Assembly: GCA_003573635.1 (NCBI GenBank)
Contig: QUTJ01031714.1
Location: forward strand, 1 to 15,621
Source of the DNA: Goniomonas avonlea
Taxonomy: Eukaryota > Cryptophyceae > Goniomonadida > Goniomonadaceae
Reading direction: 5' to 3'
Length of the DNA: 15,621 nt
The notes under the pieces: generated by a model
What the model was told of the DNA's origin: nothing
The model's input: only the letters and a program-made list of their open reading frames with translations
Databases searched by the model: none
Program-made: the position numbers and the translations under genes
Part shown: piece after piece, positions 15,001 through 15,621 of the stretch
Layout of the letters: each line of letters begins with the position of its first letter
Position numbering within the stretch: position 1 is the stretch's first letter

Positions 15001-15621
15001 CCGCACTCCAGCACTCGCGGCTTTCGTAGTCCCGACAGCACACCCATGCCCCACACACCAGCACTCACGCCTGTCCCCAGGTCTACGTTGCGCTTCTGCG
15101 CGCGTTCCAACCTGAGACAAGGCCGCTCCTGCGCCAAGCGCTCGACATCCTCACACCCGCTCTTCCCAAGCGGTTGCCCGTTAACGAACATCGCTACCCA
15201 ATCTGGATCCGGTACACTAAGAAAATCATCGTGGAGGAGGGGCACTCGCTCCCCCACCTGATTCACATTTGGCACTTCATCGTCCGGCACGCGTCGCTGT
15301 TCTACAGGTGCTTCCCTTGCCCTGCCCTGCCCTGCCCTGCCCCATCGTACTGGCAAAGCTCCTTGTCCAACCTTTTTTTCCAACGAAGTTGACACGTAAC
15401 TCTCCTCTCTCGCAGCTCTCGCGCCCAGTTCGTGCCCCAGATGGTCAACTCGCTCTCTCGCATTGGCACGGCGCAGAACTGCCCCGTCGACAACCGCAAG
15501 CTCGCTATCGATCTCGCGGAGCTCATGATCCACTGGGACCACCAGCGCATTAACGCCAAGAAAGATTTGCAGGCCGCGGCGCATGCTGCGGCTCTTGGAC
15601 GGCCGCTGCCACAGTCTGCCG
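4462..15621 (+). CDS. TRRAP: TRRAP/Tra1 scaffold subunit of SAGA and NuA4/TIP60, N-terminal ~half (31 exons, continues past window)
   Basis: TRRAP/Tra1 is a ~3,700-3,900-residue PIKK-family pseudokinase. In the nucleus it docks transcription activators to SAGA and NuA4/TIP60 acetyltransferases. I placed 31 exons; the joined frame is 5,767 nt (1,922 codons plus 1 nt) with no stop and every splice phase consistent. The protein is all-helical HEAT solenoid. Landmarks of the family, in order: NRLPTNEYLRPYAQ (~87-100), LRPLAYSLLAEVVH (~318), NVHDASLPL (~354), LFRSINGG, VELCLTVPARL, LGKLGGRNRR, KALLFVWVD, SPYREPLTKFLNRFP, KKIIVEEGHSLP (~1825). The start at 4462 gives only 18 residues before exon 2; a different or additional upstream exon is possible. 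FAT, pseudokinase and FATC lie downstream of 15621. 22 of 30 introns are phase 0. Exon coordinates are in the five block entries. Confidence 0.96.
5899..5984 (+). other. Probable GC-AG intron (TRRAP intron 6)
   Basis: The conserved protein runs ...HKNNQDPE and resumes as GRTLLVRILDTF in another frame, so an intron is required. No GT sits at a position that keeps both conserved blocks in phase. GAAG|GCACGC at 5898/5899 with acceptor TTGTTTACAG at 5984 restores the frame exactly (phase 1). GC-AG introns are a known minor class spliced by the major spliceosome. Confidence 0.7.
6294..8783 (+). other. TRRAP: TRRAP exons 8-13 (residues 421-772)
   Basis: Exons: 6294-6590, 6878-6985, 7535-7663, 7917-8145, 8328-8486, 8648-8783. 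Exon 8 covers CKQLMKTLIVGMRTVAWSV. The Pro-rich insert that human TRRAP carries just before this block is absent; only about 25 linker residues are found. Exon 9 holds FSGVFTILDHRTFQDIF, exon 10 VPQHFLAHNG, exon 11 VVLRLFKIVFGAVALF and LFRSINGGKFDLLHKEF, exon 12 LLVELCLTVPARLNVLLPH, exon 13 LGLKRLETWVDNLPPAFL. Introns 11 and 12 are phase 1 and intron 13 is phase 2; all other junctions here are phase 0. Confidence 0.9.
6986..7534 (+). other. Long TRRAP intron 9 with G-rich block
   Basis: At 549 bp this is the longest intron placed. The flanking exons align contiguously with the family (HLLANQ to AMLCVPQHF), so no hidden exon is needed. It contains a G11 run (7326-7336) and a G-rich stretch at 7364-7397 with four or more G-tracts on the sense strand. 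The acceptor is CCGCTGCGCAG at 7534; another AG at 7523 would break the phase. Confidence 0.75.
8934..10982 (+). other. TRRAP: TRRAP exons 14-18 (residues 773-1224)
   Basis: Exons: 8934-9252, 9377-9523, 9625-9777, 10005-10202, 10446-10982. Exon 14 has TALRILGKLGGRNRRLMKD, close to the yeast/animal block LGKxGGxNRxxLK. Exon 16 has RRATFKRLVTALFVAYTV. Exon 17 has LHYFLEVLVDVVCAENRAV and TLAGSKESAAELPVF. Exon 18 (537 nt, the largest) has CYQREWWRKLGGCQGL and VSFVKALLFVWVD and ends with IGYIGALTYCLNLTPPL. For exon 17 the AG at 10004 is chosen over AGs at 9970 and 9972 because only it keeps phase 0. Confidence 0.9.
9856..9965. repeat. 45-bp tandem repeat in TRRAP intron 16
   Basis: Two identical 45-bp copies (9856-9900, 9901-9945) and the first 20 bp of a third (9946-9965). 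Each starts TCTCGCACCCTCCTCTCTGC and ends ACTGTGACTGGGCTG. Upstream the intron has a CCACTACCTCTTCC-type pyrimidine repeat (9790-9850). The perfect identity suggests a recent duplication. Confidence 0.95.
11264..13263 (+). other. TRRAP: TRRAP exons 19-25 (residues 1225-1531)
   Basis: Exons: 11264-11344, 11494-11712, 11892-12040, 12252-12324, 12516-12674, 12827-12931, 13129-13263. Content: exon 19 LLTDALNIAEMDESF; exon 20 TLRTVSVELLRAAMSCND and KVILMFFKVLTKGYKD; exon 21 RPVLVHLSDYKKLNVPLLEG; exon 22 FNVTLGEKLLEYLRKWTD; exon 23 IAAGIIELFHLLPPSPQKF; exon 24 SPYREPLTKFLNRFP; exon 25 DVAGPLRDELAKSSPKLL. All but intron 21 (phase 2) are phase 0. The exon 19 start and the exon 20 and 21 acceptors are the least certain in the model. 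Confidence 0.82.
12932..13128 (+). other. TRRAP intron 24 with four repeated acceptor-like modules
   Basis: The 197-bp intron contains GTGACA four times, each followed by a pyrimidine-rich stretch and CAG. The CAGs end at 12983, 13005, 13068 and 13128. The last is the acceptor used in this model, because CTGTTCCACGCC in phase 0 continues the conserved protein. Confidence 0.6.
14922..15078. repeat. 47-48-bp tandem repeat in TRRAP intron 29
   Basis: About 3.3 imperfect copies. Units begin CCCATGCC at 14948, 14995 and 15043, with part of an earlier unit (CACTCGCGGCTTTCGCAGTC) from about 14926. Spacing is 47 and 48 bp. The last copy degrades into the pyrimidine tract and acceptor CTGTCCCCAG at 15080. 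Confidence 0.9.
15318..15342. repeat. (TGCCC)5 microsatellite in TRRAP intron 30
   Basis: Five perfect TGCCC pentamers near the 5' end of the intron, just after donor GTGCTT. No function is inferred. Confidence 0.95.

Larger units (their letters stand above)
13616..15621 (+). other. TRRAP: TRRAP exons 26-31 (residues 1532-1922, open at window end)
   Basis: Exons: 13616-13699, 13870-14064, 14283-14477, 14629-14895, 15081-15307, 15416 to beyond 15621. Exon 26 has LLVRTIVRFFPEWL; exon 27 LLVKCFLSFARTHKDEYTIL; exon 28 FTPTQKRDVIKLFLQFFKD; exon 29 LRIELLQLATLLIRHINSAL and FAWDHLKREDTVSKQWAY; exon 30 RQALDILTPALPKRL and KKIIVEEGHSLPHLIHI; exon 31 DNRKLAIDLAELMIHWDHQR. Exon 31 ends in a low-complexity Ala-rich linker, matching the poorly conserved linker that follows this block in the family. 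Intron 30 (15308-15415) is phase 2. Confidence 0.92.

Noticed and set aside
1-15621. Search for CRISPR arrays, insertion sequences, tRNA/rRNA genes, phage or defence systems
   Set aside because: The window is intron-rich nuclear DNA. The tandem repeats have no regular repeat-spacer structure, and no transposase, tRNA fold or rRNA sequence was recognised.

Overview
This is nuclear DNA from an intron-rich eukaryote, most likely a protist or alga; the lineage cannot be fixed by eye. Evidence: two conserved eukaryotic proteins can only be read by joining many exons across GT-AG introns, an AATAAA signal follows one stop codon, and there are mini- and microsatellites but no operon structure.

Layout. 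Positions 1-683 are simple-sequence DNA: a degenerate pyrimidine-rich minisatellite (1-452), then a CG/GT alternating tract (533-683). Positions 684-1460 hold no gene I can support, only a weak plus-strand candidate. A small minus-strand gene (1800-1461, two exons) would encode an 80-residue protein with a repeated AFIY-x-YPPGF motif. It is divergent, across a palindrome-rich 207-bp gap, from DTD1 (2008-2782, plus), a D-aminoacyl-tRNA deacylase built from six exons separated by tiny 43-49-bp introns. Positions 2783-3591 are intergenic. A second minus-strand gene (4202-3592) encodes an unrecognised Ser/Pro-rich protein. It is divergent, across 259 bp, from a very large plus-strand gene that fills the rest of the window.

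That gene (4462 to beyond 15621) is TRRAP/Tra1, the giant HEAT-repeat pseudokinase scaffold of SAGA and NuA4/TIP60 histone acetyltransferase complexes. I could place 31 exons and 30 introns. They join into one open frame of 1,922 codons that follows the family from its N-terminus to the late HEAT solenoid. The FAT, pseudokinase and FATC regions lie beyond the window.

The genes do not form a pathway. DTD1 is translation quality control in the cytosol and TRRAP is nuclear chromatin regulation. No mobile element, CRISPR array, RNA gene or new multi-gene system is supported. The most interesting material is in the splicing signals (GTGC donors, a GC-AG intron, repeated acceptor modules), in intronic minisatellites, in a nested palindrome cluster in a divergent promoter, and in two unrecognised minus-strand genes.
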